From an uncultured Candidatus Melainabacteria bacterium (GTDB lineage: Bacteria > Cyanobacteriota > Vampirovibrionia > Gastranaerophilales > Gastranaerophilaceae), in NCBI GenBank assembly GCA_949927415.1, contig CATLFB010000001.1, forward strand, positions 372,001-436,000: 64,000 nt of DNA, given 5' to 3'. The number at the start of each line of letters is the position of its first letter. Position 1 is the stretch's first letter. The notes beneath the pieces were generated by a model. That model had not been told where the DNA came from and did not search any database. It was given only the letters and a program-made list of their open reading frames with translations. Below, in pieces: positions 18,658 to 27,948 of the stretch. Made by a program: the position numbers and the translations under genes.

Positions 18658-19245
18658 CTATTTTACGTAAATTTCATCTTTTGAAAGAGAAAATGTTGCA
18701 GGTTTGTAATTTTTCAGGTATTGAACCGCGTCGAAAGGTGTTTTTGCAACGTAATATATATCACGATTATGACTGCGGCCAAAGTTCTCGTTTATAATAA
18801 CTTCAAAAAACTCGATTAATTTATCATAAAACCCTGCCGTATTTAGAATTACAACGGGTTTGTTATTGTAGCCGAGCTGCTTTTGCACAATCATTTCGGA
18901 CAATTCTTCCAGAGTCCCGAATCCTCCCGGAAGTGCCACAACAGCGTCTGAAATCTCATCCATTTTAGCTTTTCGTGTTCTCATGCATGGTGTGACGGTC
19001 AATTCAACACATTCGTCCGTTGAAACACCCAGGTTATAAAGTCTTTCGGGCATAACACCATAAACTTTTGCGCCAGACTTTTTTGCCTCACCAGCGCAAG
19101 CCCACATCAGCCCGAGTGAACTTCCGCCATAAACAATATTATAGCCGGATTCTGCAAGCAATCGGCCAAGTGTTGCAGCGGCTTCAAAATAAATCTTTTC
19201 AACTTTTCCGCTTGAACTTGCAAATATGCAAACCTTTTTATTCAT
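18658..19245 (-). CDS. LOG family nucleotide 5'-monophosphate phosphoribohydrolase
   Basis: LOG (TIGR00730) enzymes cleave the N-glycosidic bond of nucleoside monophosphates; some activate cytokinins. I chose ATG 19245 (MNKKVCIFASSSG, 195 aa, normal family length), preceded by GGCGGAGG and overlapping the upstream gene by 8 bp; a longer frame to 19341 is not needed. Diagnostic motifs are VYGGSSLGLM, MRTRKAKMDE and the catalytic LPGGFGTLEE (PGGxGTxxE). It is sometimes mis-annotated as lysine decarboxylase. The physiological substrate here is unknown. Confidence 0.9.
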   Translation of the reverse strand: MNKKVCIFASSSGKVEKIYFEAAATLGRLLAESGYNIVYGGSSLGLMWACAGEAKKSGAKVYGVMPERLYNLGVSTDECVELTVTPCMRTRKAKMDEISDAVVALPGGFGTLEELSEMIVQKQLGYNNKPVVILNTAGFYDKLIEFFEVIINENFGRSHNRDIYYVAKTPFDAVQYLKNYKPATFSLSKDEIYVK

Positions 19246-19873
19246 TAAATCCTCCGCCGATTTTGTAATAATATGAACATCCGACTCCTGTTCCAAAAGC
19301 AGAACAGTCTTTTTTAAGTTCATTAATTGGCAATTCTGCACCGAATGGCTCTATGCCGTCTTCGTAAATATTGACTCCGTAAATGTCTTTTCCCCATGTA
19401 TTTGGAGGAAGAATTCCGTTTATATCAAACATCATTATAAACATCGGCTCTTCACTATTTGTATTCACAAAATCTTTAATGCCAACTATCATTCCGTTTT
19501 CGCTTATATAAATATCTTCAAAATAATATAGATTTGATTTTGGAACTTTTGTTTTGTTCAGAAATTTTACGGAATATCTTTTCGGGAGTTTTTCCTTGTG
19601 GATTCTGAAATATGGCTGGATAAGGTTTATCAATATCCTTTCTCTGGCTGCTGAATCTTTTGCGCGTTTCAGACTGCTCAAAAGTTCTTCGCTTTCATGC
19701 GCGTTTATTACGCTAAACATGTATTCAAGTCTTGAATATTTATCTGTCCAGCGCGTAATAAAGTTTGCCTGCGCGCTTGATGTGAAGTCGAACGGAAATA
19801 TCAGTATAATTATAGCGATAATTATAATTATAGTTACAGTATATTCAAGTTTCAGGTGTTTTTTTCGAGCCAT
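19238..19873 (-). CDS. Membrane-anchored protein with a prepilin-like C-terminal domain
   Basis: A 211-residue protein starting at ATG 19873 (MARKKHLKLEY). It has a basic N-terminus and one strong membrane anchor (about 11-32). The C-terminal third has MMFDINGILPPNTWGKDIYG, very close to the FDINGKKGPNKWGYDLF-type segment of the prepilins in this window, and a Cys pair (CSAFGTGVGCSYYY). It lacks the FTLAEVLITLG signature, so it would not be processed as a normal class III/IV prepilin. It sits between the PHP gene (18 bp) and LOG gene (overlap). Possibly a minor-pilin-derived anchor protein. Confidence 0.7.
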   Translation of the reverse strand: MARKKHLKLEYTVTIIIIIAIIILIFPFDFTSSAQANFITRWTDKYSRLEYMFSVINAHESEELLSSLKRAKDSAARERILINLIQPYFRIHKEKLPKRYSVKFLNKTKVPKSNLYYFEDIYISENGMIVGIKDFVNTNSEEPMFIMMFDINGILPPNTWGKDIYGVNIYEDGIEPFGAELPINELKKDCSAFGTGVGCSYYYKIGGGFNE

Positions 19874-19891
19874 AAACAACCTTTTTTAATT

Positions 19892-20746
19892 TTAAGCCAT
19901 ATCAATCAGTTTTTTCTCTTTTATGAGTTTTTCATAGACCCATTCAGGTACAAAGTTTTTACCGAGAATTATCTGACCGTTGACGATATTCGGCGCATGG
20001 AAATCTGAGCCGCCTGTTACAACCAGCCCCAAATCTTCTGCCATTGAAGAGAAGTATTCAACGCAGGCAGGTGAATGTTTTCTATGGTAAGCCTCAATTC
20101 CGCGAAGGCCGTAGTTCATAAGTTCTTTAATTAAACTTTCTGCAATGTCAAGGTCATGAGGGTGTGCGATAACGGGAATTCCGCCGGCATCGTAAATAAT
20201 TTCGACCGCATCTTGAGGCGTCACGGTTTTTCTCGGAACGTAGACGGGGCTGTCATCGTGGATGTATTTTGCGTAAGCTTCAATAACGCTTGTTGTTCCG
20301 CCTGCGGTTGTGATTGCTTTTGCGATGTGCGGACGGCCGATTGAGCCGCCTTCTGCTACCTGTTTTACTATATCTTCAAACTTTATTTTTATACCTTCTT
20401 TTTTTGAAAGAAGTGATATTATTTCTTCGGTTTGTTTTACACGGGCTTCCTGCTGGATTTTTAAAAGCTTTTTAAAGTCGGAATTTTCGGGGTTAAAAAA
20501 GTATCCCAAAATATGGACTTCGTAATTCTTATACAAAGTGTTTATTTCAACACCCTGAATAATTTCCAGTTTATTTTCTTTGCCCAGTTGTTTTAAGTGG
20601 TTTTTGGCAACACCGTATGAGAGCACATTGTCATGGTCTGTGAGCGCAATGACTTCAAGCCCGACATCAAGTGCGGTGTCAACGATTTTTTCAGGGCTGA
20701 AAACGCCGTCTGAATAGTATGTATGAATATGCAAATCGCTTTTCAT
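19892..20746 (-). CDS. PHP-domain phosphoesterase (TrpH/RNase AM-like)
   Basis: Metal-dependent PHP hydrolase of the YciV/TrpH group; characterised members hydrolyse 3',5'-nucleotide bisphosphates and trim RNA 5' ends. The 284-residue protein shows the metal motifs in order: DLHIHTYYSDG, ALTDHDN, GRPHIAKAI, VIAHPHD and GGSDFHAPN. Its ATG overlaps the TGA of ymdB by 4 bp, so the two are translationally coupled. With rny and ymdB upstream it forms an RNA-metabolism cluster. The substrate class is inferred from the family. Confidence 0.88.
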   Translation of the reverse strand: MKSDLHIHTYYSDGVFSPEKIVDTALDVGLEVIALTDHDNVLSYGVAKNHLKQLGKENKLEIIQGVEINTLYKNYEVHILGYFFNPENSDFKKLLKIQQEARVKQTEEIISLLSKKEGIKIKFEDIVKQVAEGGSIGRPHIAKAITTAGGTTSVIEAYAKYIHDDSPVYVPRKTVTPQDAVEIIYDAGGIPVIAHPHDLDIAESLIKELMNYGLRGIEAYHRKHSPACVEYFSSMAEDLGLVVTGGSDFHAPNIVNGQIILGKNFVPEWVYEKLIKEKKLIDMA

Positions 20747-21630
20747 TGACTTTCATCCTCTTCTGTTTTATCTCTGCTGCAAAAAATTCTTCTTATTGCA
20801 AGAGCCTTGCCGCTTGAAGGAGAAATCTCGACTTCAACGGCATTAATCTGGCATTCGCCGCCCTCTGCAACTTCGTAACGTTCGGGGATTCCTGTCAAAA
20901 ACCGGCTTAAGGAAGTTTTATATTCCATCCCGATTACACTGTCAACAGTGCCGCAAAATCCGGCATCTGTTATGTATCCCATTCCGTTTAAAATTCTTTC
21001 ATCGGCCGTTTGCACATGAGTATGGGTTCCGAAAAACGCGCTCGCGCCCAATTCTGCACAAAACCTGCCCAAACATATCTTTTCTGCCGTTGCTTCCGCA
21101 TGAAAATCCACGACAACAATCGGCGTTATTTCTTTCAATCTTTTAATTTCTTTTTCGACAAGCGCAAACGGGTCATCAACAAGGTTCATAAATACGCGTC
21201 CCAAAAGGTTTATGACGGCAATTTTGTATTCACCGAATTCAAAAACACGGCTTCCGGCACCTTGTACGCCGTTTGGATAATTCATCGGACGAATAAGTTT
21301 ATCAGCTTGATCAATGTAGTTTAATATATCACGTTTATCCCAAATATGGTTGCCGCTTGTCATGCAGTCAATTCCGAAGGATGATAATTCGTTATAATTT
21401 TTTTCCGTAAGCCCGAAACCGTGGGATGCGTTTTCGACATTTGCTATGACGAAGTGAGTATGAGGTTCTATATGAAAGTTAAAAGGTTCTATTCCCGGGT
21501 AATTCGGCTCACGCGCGGTTTTATCTTTGATAAATTCGTCATTAAGAAAATCCCGCACGGCATTGCGGCCGGGTTTGCCGACCATATCGCCGAAAAATAG
21601 AATTTTTATTATCTTATCATCACCTGACAT
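20743..21630 (-). CDS. ymdB: YmdB-family metallophosphodiesterase
   Basis: Calcineurin-like TIGR00282 enzyme; the Bacillus member is a 2',3'-cyclic-nucleotide phosphodiesterase. The 295-residue product shows LFFGDMVGKPGR, a TSGNHIWD metal motif, VVDFHAEATAEK and GTHTHVQTADERI. The order rny-ymdB is also found in Firmicutes, which supports a shared RNA-related role. No clear Shine-Dalgarno precedes ATG 21630; the upstream gap carries a large inverted repeat (21646-21788). Confidence 0.92.
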   Translation of the reverse strand: MSGDDKIIKILFFGDMVGKPGRNAVRDFLNDEFIKDKTAREPNYPGIEPFNFHIEPHTHFVIANVENASHGFGLTEKNYNELSSFGIDCMTSGNHIWDKRDILNYIDQADKLIRPMNYPNGVQGAGSRVFEFGEYKIAVINLLGRVFMNLVDDPFALVEKEIKRLKEITPIVVVDFHAEATAEKICLGRFCAELGASAFFGTHTHVQTADERILNGMGYITDAGFCGTVDSVIGMEYKTSLSRFLTGIPERYEVAEGGECQINAVEVEISPSSGKALAIRRIFCSRDKTEEDESQ

Positions 21631-21645
21631 ATTTTTTTATTATTA

Positions 21646-21788
21646 GTAAAAAGTGAGAGGTGAAAAGTGAAAAGGCCGTATCGTAAAATGAGTTTTTTAA
21701 CAAAATTATATTAATTAATGAAAATAAAATACATTTTATGAATATTAAATTGTTATGGTCTTTTCACTTTTCACCTCTCACTTTTTAC
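21646..21788. repeat. Inverted-repeat element between rny and ymdB (copy b)
   Basis: A 29-bp left arm (21646-21674, beginning GTAAAAAGTGAGAGG) is the exact reverse complement of the right arm (21760-21788). The 85-bp AT-rich centre contains GTATCG next to the left arm, as in copy a. Transcribed, it would form a long hairpin between the two genes and could change their relative expression. Confidence 0.85.
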
Positions 21789-21805
21789 CTACCATTCCTT
21801 TCAAT

Positions 21806-23326
21806 TTACTTTGCAATCTCGGTTGTTCTGAATTCTCTGACAACAGTTACTCTGATTTGGCCGGGGTAATCAAGTTCATCTTCAATGCGTTTTGCAACAT
21901 CGCGCGCAAGCTTTTGGGATGCCAAATCGTCAAACTTTTCAGCCTCAACAATAATTCTTACTTCGCGGCCGGCCTGAACTGCAAATGATTGTTTGATACC
22001 TTCGTAGCTGTTAACTATTTCTTCAATTTTTTGAAGACGTTTGATGTAGATTTCCAAAGTATCACGGCGTGCGCCCGGGCGGCCTGCTGAAATCGCGTCG
22101 GCAACCTTTACCAACACAGCTTCAATTGTATTTGCCACAACATCGTCGTGGTGCGCTTCGATTGCATGGATTACTTCAGGACGTTCGCCGTAGCGGTTTG
22201 CAATTTCTACACCAAGCTGGATATGCGTGCCTTCCTGAGTTTGGTCGACTGCTTTTCCGATATCGTGAAGAAGGCCTGCGCGTTTTGCGATTGTTTCGTT
22301 TGCGCCGAGTTCTGCCGCAAGCATGCCGGCAATATGGCCGACTTCAAGCGAGTGTTTCAAAACGTTCTGGCCGTAGCTTGTTCTGTAATAAAGGCGACCT
22401 AAAGTCTTGATTAATTCTTTATTCAAGCCCATAACACCCATATCAAGAGCGGCATTTTCACCTTCTCGCCAAATTTTCTTTTCGATTTCTTCGCGGGCTT
22501 TTTCAACCATTTCTTCGATTCTGACAGGGTGAATTCTGCCATCGACGATTAGTTTTTCTAAAGCCAACTTTGCAATTTCGCGGCGGACAGGGTCAAAGCT
22601 TGATAATACAACGGCTTCGGGCGTATCATCAATAATTAAATCAACACCTGTTAAAGTTTCAAGTGCGCGAATGTTTCTGCCTTCGCGGCCGATTATTCGG
22701 CCTTTCATTTCGTCATTCGGCAAAGCGACAACCGAAACTGTTGTTTCGACAACCTGTTCTATCATACATCTTTGCATTGTTGTTGAGAGAATTTCCTTTG
22801 ATTTTTCAAGAGAAACTTCTTTTATTTTTGCTTCGTTTTCACGAATTAATTGCATTTGCTCTTGCGCAAGGTCATGTTTAAGTTGATCCAGAAGCATGTT
22901 TTTGGCATCTTCTGCGCTCATGCCGGCAATTCTTTCAAGTTCTGCAGATTGTTTTTGCACAATTTCTGCGAGGTAATCTTCTTTTTCAAGAAGTTCGTCG
23001 ATTTTTCTTTGAACCTGAACTTCTTTGTCTGTATATTCCTGAATTTTGTCTTCTAATACATCTTCGCGTTTGGCTAATTTAGTTTCGATTCTTGCGATTT
23101 CCTGACGGCGTTCTCTTTCTTCTTCGTTAAGCTTTTCTCTGTCGTTTTGAAGTTCTTCAATCGCTCTTATTTTGGCTTCTTTAAGAAGGATTTTTTCTTT
23201 TTCTTCCAGAGCGTTTCTGTCTTTTTCAATGTCATTAAGAACGGCTTTAACTTTGTTTTGCTGGATAATCAGCACAGCGACTAATGCTATTACCACAATA
23301 ATCGCGATAATCAATAAAAAATCCAT
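21806..23326 (-). CDS. rny: Ribonuclease Y
   Basis: Membrane-bound endoribonuclease that starts mRNA decay. I chose ATG 23326 ([10 protein letters not shown], 506 aa), which places the membrane anchor at the N-terminus as in the family; a longer frame to 23368 adds 14 residues. Domains: membrane helix (about 3-25), long Glu/Lys/Arg coiled coil (about 28-190), KH domain with [15 protein letters not shown] (about 205-270), HD domain with [11 protein letters not shown] and [10 protein letters not shown] (about 325-420) and the conserved tail [13 protein letters not shown]. Confidence 0.96.
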   Translation of the reverse strand: MDFLLIIAIIVVIALVAVLIIQQNKVKAVLNDIEKDRNALEEKEKILLKEAKIRAIEELQNDREKLNEEERERRQEIARIETKLAKREDVLEDKIQEYTDKEVQVQRKIDELLEKEDYLAEIVQKQSAELERIAGMSAEDAKNMLLDQLKHDLAQEQMQLIRENEAKIKEVSLEKSKEILSTTMQRCMIEQVVETTVSVVALPNDEMKGRIIGREGRNIRALETLTGVDLIIDDTPEAVVLSSFDPVRREIAKLALEKLIVDGRIHPVRIEEMVEKAREEIEKKIWREGENAALDMGVMGLNKELIKTLGRLYYRTSYGQNVLKHSLEVGHIAGMLAAELGANETIAKRAGLLHDIGKAVDQTQEGTHIQLGVEIANRYGERPEVIHAIEAHHDDVVANTIEAVLVKVADAISAGRPGARRDTLEIYIKRLQKIEEIVNSYEGIKQSFAVQAGREVRIIVEAEKFDDLASQKLARDVAKRIEDELDYPGQIRVTVVREFRTTEIAK

Positions 23327-23555
23327 GAAGTTTTTTACCTTATCCTTTTCTATTTTTTTATAATACACGCAACGCCCGATACATTTAGCCTACCGGACTT
23401 TCTTCTAAATTAATATTTAAACGAATTTTATTGCATATATATCCAAAAATATTTACCTACTACATCTGTCAATATCTTAGCATGCAAAATCGCATTTGTA
23501 TAGGGGATATTTATTTTTTGATACAAAAGGAGGGCTTTTTATTAAAGTCGTTTTT

Positions 23556-24110
23556 TTAAAATTTTGAAGCCATATTTCTTAGAAGAAGATTTTTAAACTC
23601 TTCAATTGTTGTCGTCGCTTTCTGGGCAGGAAGAATTCCATGTAATTTTGCGACATAATCAAGCGCATATTTTGTCAAAGGATTCATAGATTTAGATGAA
23701 TAATATTCATAAAGGGATTTTTTATTCCGCGTGATAGAAAATCTTCTGTCAATTAAGTCTTTCTCGCATCTCATAATACTGTTTTCACTGTTAAACGAGC
23801 GGAGCATTTCCAAAAACTTATTGTTTGATTTTTCATTCATCTTTATGTTGAATTTATGGACAACATCGCCGAACGTGTTATTCGTAACTGTCACCAATCC
23901 GTTTGGTGCGCAATTAATTATGGTGTATTTATCACCAAAGCGTTCTACGTTATCAAGAATTTCTGTAATTTCTCCGATTTGAAAAGCATCTTTTGCTTCT
24001 TTTATTGCAGAGCGAATTGCAAGCCCTCTTAATTGAGCCGTGAATTGAGGCTGAGAATTGTTTTCTGCCGTTTTTGGGGTATTAAATGTATTTGTATGAT
24101 TAATCAGCAT
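23556..24110 (-). CDS. Uncharacterised protein (184 aa) coupled to a CheR-like protein
   Basis: I do not recognise this gene. There is no signal peptide or membrane segment. The N-terminus is polar and Asn/Thr-rich (MLINHTNTFNTPKTAENN) followed by QFTAQLRG, then a mixed domain with FGDKYTIINCAPNGLVTVTN and a helical C-terminus. It overlaps the 3' end of the CheR-like gene by 11 bp, so the two are co-translated and probably work together. Confidence 0.68.
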   Translation of the reverse strand: MLINHTNTFNTPKTAENNSQPQFTAQLRGLAIRSAIKEAKDAFQIGEITEILDNVERFGDKYTIINCAPNGLVTVTNNTFGDVVHKFNIKMNEKSNNKFLEMLRSFNSENSIMRCEKDLIDRRFSITRNKKSLYEYYSSKSMNPLTKYALDYVAKLHGILPAQKATTTIEEFKNLLLRNMASKF

Positions 24111-25200
24111 TATCTTTTTCCTTTTCTACTTTCTGCCACACTGTGTGAACGCTAAAATCACCCAATGAGTAAGTATAGCATTTTGAAGTTACAACAGGCT
24201 TAAATCTTCCGTCTTTCAAAAGAGCTTTTTCCAGCGGCGATTTTAGTCTTATGTATTCATCCGTAACATCATCAAAATAATATTCTTCCCTCGGCGTAAA
24301 TTTGTCTGCCTGATAGACATGCTCTTTTTCATCGTTTCCGATAACAAAAAATCCGCCCGGAAGAAGTTTGTCATAAACTTTTGATACTACATCTTCAATA
24401 ACTTCGTCTTTATTTGTGTACCAGATTTTGTCAAGAACCGGCTTATCAAAAATGTGTTCGAAAATATGATTGTTCGTCAAATGATAGAACGCGTTTCTGA
24501 AAAATATTGCGCCAACCTGCTTTTCAGGCACAATTTCAGGAAGATTTCTAATGTCGCCTTTTTGGATTTTAAAATAGGGCAAATATTCATCTTTTACTTT
24601 ATAATATTTGACACTAAAATCTTTTTCTTTACGCCTGTAATTCATAAAATCTTTATCATTTATATCACTATCCGGTTCCGGAATTTCTTCCATCAATTCA
24701 AAGAAACATCTGGCAAGATCTTTATACATGGCATTTTGTGATTCGGGATTTATGAGAAATCCGTCGGACGAATCACAAAAAACTGAATGAATATTAAGAT
24801 TGGCATAGTTTATGGCTTTATCCGAAACATCATAGCTGTGTATGGGATATGGTATATTATGTTTATCATTTATAAGAGTGTGAAGCGTTATGGCTTCTTC
24901 TCCGTTTGATGCCGCAAATTCAAGAATATCAGTTCCCTCAGGGAATGTGTCCTGAATAAGTTTTGTTGCATTCATCATTGTGAATAAGTCTCTGTAAAAC
25001 GCGGTGCCTAAATATTTATAAGGAGTTTCAGAATCAGCTTTCAGGCTTTTAAAATTCACCAGATAATTAGCCTTTAAATTAGAAAGACTGAGCCAAGATT
25101 TTTCGTATTGCAAACGTTCGCTTTGAACATTTGAAGATTCCTTTTTTAAAGTCGGAGGTTTTATATTAAAGGTTTGAAAATTAATTTGAGGTATTTGCAT
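24100..25200 (-). CDS. CheR-like SAM-dependent methyltransferase-fold protein
   Basis: The 366-residue protein has a central fold that follows CheR: ILEFAASNGEEAITLHTLI stands where CheR has its SAM-binding S-x-G-E-E-P-Y loop, YDVSDKAINYANLNI follows, GAIFFRNAFYHLT matches the CheR IFCRN segment, and LPGGFFVIGNDE matches LKPGGYLFLG. The N-terminal extension (about 1-60) is unrelated and starts MQIPQINFQTFNIK. No chemoreceptor or CheB is nearby, so the methyl acceptor is unknown; the loop changes leave catalysis uncertain. Confidence 0.65.
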   Translation of the reverse strand: MQIPQINFQTFNIKPPTLKKESSNVQSERLQYEKSWLSLSNLKANYLVNFKSLKADSETPYKYLGTAFYRDLFTMMNATKLIQDTFPEGTDILEFAASNGEEAITLHTLINDKHNIPYPIHSYDVSDKAINYANLNIHSVFCDSSDGFLINPESQNAMYKDLARCFFELMEEIPEPDSDINDKDFMNYRRKEKDFSVKYYKVKDEYLPYFKIQKGDIRNLPEIVPEKQVGAIFFRNAFYHLTNNHIFEHIFDKPVLDKIWYTNKDEVIEDVVSKVYDKLLPGGFFVIGNDEKEHVYQADKFTPREEYYFDDVTDEYIRLKSPLEKALLKDGRFKPVVTSKCYTYSLGDFSVHTVWQKVEKEKDNAD

Positions 25201-25253
25201 TATAAAAGTTTCAAAACAGGTTAAAGATTTTTTTGAACATCAGCAAAAATAAA

Positions 25254-25282
25254 TTTACATTTCTTCAAATTAAGTGTATAAT
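25254..25282 (+). promoter_or_regulatory. Sigma-70-type promoter of pepA
   Basis: TTTACA (25254-25259) and a perfect TATAAT (25277-25282) are separated by 17 bp, 28 nt before the pepA start. Confidence 0.8.
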
Positions 25283-25309
25283 TAAAATCGTTAAAAAGGA
25301 GAGACACAA

Positions 25310-26707
25310 ATGGAAATCAAAGTATCACAAAACGTATCTTCAACCCCTTGCGAAGTGCTTGTTGTAAACAAGTTTGAGGGGGAAAATACATCAGTTGAAC
25401 TTGCAAACAAATACGCGGTTGAAAAAGACGGATTTGAAGGCAGATTCGGCGAAACATATTTAATCCACACGCTCGGACAGATTCCGGCAGACAAAGTTTT
25501 GATTATCGGATTTGGCAAAAAAGAAGAATTTGACGCAAACAAAATGCGCGAAGCTGTTGCAAAATCAGTTAAAAAACTTCAGCAAATCAAAGCAAAAAAT
25601 GCCTGCTTTGACTTTAACATCAACGCCGACTACGGAAAATCAGCCGCAATCGGGGCATTAATTGCAGATTACGCTTTCGACAAATACAAAAACAAAAAAG
25701 TTGACAGAGTTGAGGAAATCACTTTTGCAAAATTCAGCGAAGCAGAAGTTGCAGAAGGAATTATTTTTGCAAACGCAATGAAACTCACAAGGGATTTGGC
25801 AAACGAGCCTGCGCAATTTGCAACACCTTCAAAGCTTGCAGAAACCGCTAAAAATTTGGAAGGAATTCAAACCCAGATTTTTGAAAAAGAAGAAATCGAA
25901 AGAATGGGAATGGGCGCATACCTTGCTGTCGGACAGGGAAGCGCACAGGCGCCGAAATTCATACACATGAAATACACAGGCAAAAACGTCAGAAAAAAAA
26001 TCGCGCTAATCGGAAAAGGAATTTGTTTTGATTCCGGCGGATTGGATTTAAAACCGGCCTCATCAATGCTTACAATGCGCGATGATATGTCGGGTGCTGC
26101 TTGTATTCTCGGGGTTATGAGCGCACTTGCTAAATTACAGCCGGATGTGGAAGTTCACGGGATTATCGCGGCTTGCGAAAACATGCCATCAGGCACCTCT
26201 TACAAACCCGGTGACATTTTGACAGCCAAAAACGGCAAAACTATCGAAGTTGACAACACCGACGCAGAAGGACGCCTGACACTTGCAGACGCATTATGCT
26301 ACGCTTCAGAACTCGGAGTTGATGAAATAATCGACATTGCAACTTTAACAGGTGCGTGCATGGTCGCTCTCGGAACCGTTGCCTCAGGAGTTATGGGCAA
26401 CGATAAGGAAATGATTAACCGCGTAATTGAAACCGCAAAATCAAGTGGTGAAACTTACTGGGAGTTGCCGATGTTTCCGGAATACAAAAACAGCCTGAAA
26501 TCAGATATTGCAGATATGAAAAACACAGGTTCAAGATATGGCGGAGCGTCAGCCGCAGGCGTATTTTTGCAGGAATTTGTAAGCAATGCAAAATGGTGTC
26601 ATATTGACATTGCAGGAACCGCGTTTTTAGAAAAACCGCAGAAAGAATTTATCGCAGGTGCAACCGGTGCCGGCGTCAGAACTCTTTTAAATTATGTTTG
26701 CAAATAG
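25310..26707 (+). CDS. pepA: Leucyl aminopeptidase (M17)
   Basis: Dinuclear-metal cytosolic aminopeptidase, active as a hexamer. The 465-residue product has the C-terminal catalytic domain with IGKGICFDSGGLDLKP (catalytic Lys plus metal Asp), MRDDMSGAA and the family signature NTDAEGRLTLADAL. The N-terminal macro-like domain is a little short. AAGGAG precedes the ATG. It is monocistronic with a consensus promoter and its own terminator. Confidence 0.96.
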   Translation: MEIKVSQNVSSTPCEVLVVNKFEGENTSVELANKYAVEKDGFEGRFGETYLIHTLGQIPADKVLIIGFGKKEEFDANKMREAVAKSVKKLQQIKAKNACFDFNINADYGKSAAIGALIADYAFDKYKNKKVDRVEEITFAKFSEAEVAEGIIFANAMKLTRDLANEPAQFATPSKLAETAKNLEGIQTQIFEKEEIERMGMGAYLAVGQGSAQAPKFIHMKYTGKNVRKKIALIGKGICFDSGGLDLKPASSMLTMRDDMSGAACILGVMSALAKLQPDVEVHGIIAACENMPSGTSYKPGDILTAKNGKTIEVDNTDAEGRLTLADALCYASELGVDEIIDIATLTGACMVALGTVASGVMGNDKEMINRVIETAKSSGETYWELPMFPEYKNSLKSDIADMKNTGSRYGGASAAGVFLQEFVSNAKWCHIDIAGTAFLEKPQKEFIAGATGAGVRTLLNYVCK

Positions 26708-26723
26708 GTAAAAATATACACAT

Positions 26724-26757
26724 AAAGCGCCGGGATAAAATCCCGGCGCTTTGTTTT
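26724..26757 (+). terminator. Rho-independent terminator of pepA
   Basis: A perfect 10-bp stem GCGCCGGGAT/ATCCCGGCGC with an AAA loop is followed by TTTGTTTTTC. Confidence 0.92.
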
Positions 26758-26874
26758 TCAGAAAGTCATTAATAAGCCTTTTCGACAGTATTTATTATGA
26801 TTTTTCCGGCGGAAGTTACTCTTGATATTTATACGGAACTTTACCGGAATACTCTAACCATCAGAAGTTATACC

Positions 26875-27414
26875 TTAATTCTCAGTTTCTCCTGCAATTT
26901 CAGATGTCACAGTGCCGCTTAGTGTCGTCCCCTGTTCATCTTTTGAATCAGGTTTCTTCTGAGTTTCTGAATTTTTTACCTCATTCATTCTTGCCTCTAC
27001 CATTGCTCTGAATTCATCAATGTTCATCGAAACATCATCGCCGGCATATTTTTTAAATTCAGCGTATTTTTCATTTATAATATCGGCAAAATTCTGCCCC
27101 GGAATTGCACCATACCCGTTTTTCAGGCAATCCTCAATGAAATCTTTAATATATTCATCAGCAGAAACTTTCAAATCGCCGTCTCTGTCCAATTGCTTAA
27201 ATCTATCAACAACCGGATCTAATGAGTTATGATTTTTTTTATTTCCACCGCCGGTCAAACCGTTTGTTAAAGCTGTTTGCTCGGCATTGCTTAGAGGACT
27301 CGCAGGCGCTCACAAATTTTGGGTCTGTTGACGATTTCCTTCCATTTTTTGCGGCTCTTGCATACGCTTCATCATCACACCATTACGCAAATTAGAATTG
27401 TTAAAAATTGGCAT
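26875..27414 (-). pseudogene. EF-hand-like protein gene with an in-frame TGA at codon 35
   Basis: From ATG 27414, which has a good AAAGGAG site, the frame reads MPIFNNSNLRNG and onwards to codon 35, a TGA at 27312-27310. The same frame then stays open to 26875. The downstream part (open from a TTG at 27258) carries an EF-hand-type loop, DRDGDLKVSADE, and a second weaker one around DDVSMNIDEF, followed by a Lys/Thr/Glu-rich tail. No signal peptide. The gene belongs with those at 49996-50769 and 56785-57672, which share the upstream CCATA element. Possibly inactivated, or translated from the internal TTG. Confidence 0.65.
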
Positions 27415-27504
27415 AAATTACTCCTTTCTCGTTAATATTTACTTCACTCGTATTTCGAAATAGCTTATAATCTTACTAACGTAATTTATGCCCAAAAATT
27501 TACA

Positions 27505-27592
27505 CTGCCCCGCCCAACCATACCATACCATACCATACAGCAGAGTATAACAGGGTTTGAGGCATTTTTAAATTCATTTTTTACATTTCTTA
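27505..27592 (-). repeat. CCATA-tandem element, copy A
   Basis: Four exact CCATA units (27518-27537) are followed by a conserved stretch with GGGTTTGAGGCATTTT and an A/T-rich end. The same orientation and about 90-nt distance to the downstream minus-strand start codon are seen for copies B (50856-50945) and C (57746-57838). Confidence 0.8.
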
Positions 27593-27602
27593 ATATTATT
27601 GA

Positions 27603-27798
27603 ATTTTCGGAAGGGTGAAGCGAACGTAAGCGAACAAAACCCGTAACATCCAAAGCTTCGTCGTGAGCGCGAGTCGGCAGATGATGAAAAGTGTTGCGGG
27701 GAGAAACGCTTTGGAACCCGTTTAGCGCCGCCGAGCAAGACAGCGGCAACATTCCGTCAGGAATTTGAAGCGAGCGTAAGGTGCGGGATGGCCGAATA
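27603..27798. repeat. GC-rich dispersed repeat, copy 1
   Basis: About 196 bp, clearly richer in G+C than its surroundings, with ends TTCGG and CCGAA. The core includes GAGTCGGCAGA, TTGCGGGGAG and TTTGGAACCCGTTTAGCGCC. The second copy is at 56078-56290 in the same orientation. No open frame is conserved between the copies. Confidence 0.75.
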
Positions 27799-27814
27799 AT
27801 CCAAGACAATAAAT

Positions 27815-27893
27815 GAGTTCTTTTCTTTTTGCTGAAATGTAAAATATTACCAATATTTTTTATGTAACGAACTTTTCACCTTTCACTTCTCAC
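27815..27893. repeat. GTGAAAAG-family element, copy c
   Basis: It has the shared segments AGTTCTTTTC, ATTACC and TATGTAACGAACTTTTCACC followed by TTTCACTTCTCAC. Copies d (57868-57951) and e (58962-59068) are closest. Confidence 0.6.
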
Positions 27894-27948
27894 TACATCC
27901 CACTGCGTCCTGCGCAAAGCAAAAAAACGTTACAAACTTATTTCAAAC

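Larger units (their letters stand above)
27415..27948. other. 534-bp gene-free stretch filled with dispersed repeats
   Basis: It contains, in order, the CCATA element (27505-27592), a GC-rich 200-bp repeat (27603-27798) and a GTGAAAAG-family element (27815-27893). Short open frames here show no codon bias or ribosome sites and are not called. Confidence 0.75.

Noticed and set aside
18658-19341. Longer LOG-family start at 19341 and a lysine decarboxylase name
   Set aside because: The extra N-terminus lies inside the upstream gene and lacks a ribosome site; the PGGxGTxxE motif defines LOG phosphoribohydrolases.
27310-27312. TGA read as selenocysteine or as a sense codon in the EF-hand-like gene
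   Set aside because: Other genes in the window end with TGA (for example the LptC-like gene and dprA), no selenocysteine-insertion hairpin was evident, and the sister gene has a TAA at the comparable place.
27518-27537. CCATA tandem units as a CRISPR or VNTR array
   Set aside because: The units are 5 bp and directly adjacent without spacers; no cas genes are near. Treated as a microsatellite in a larger repeat.
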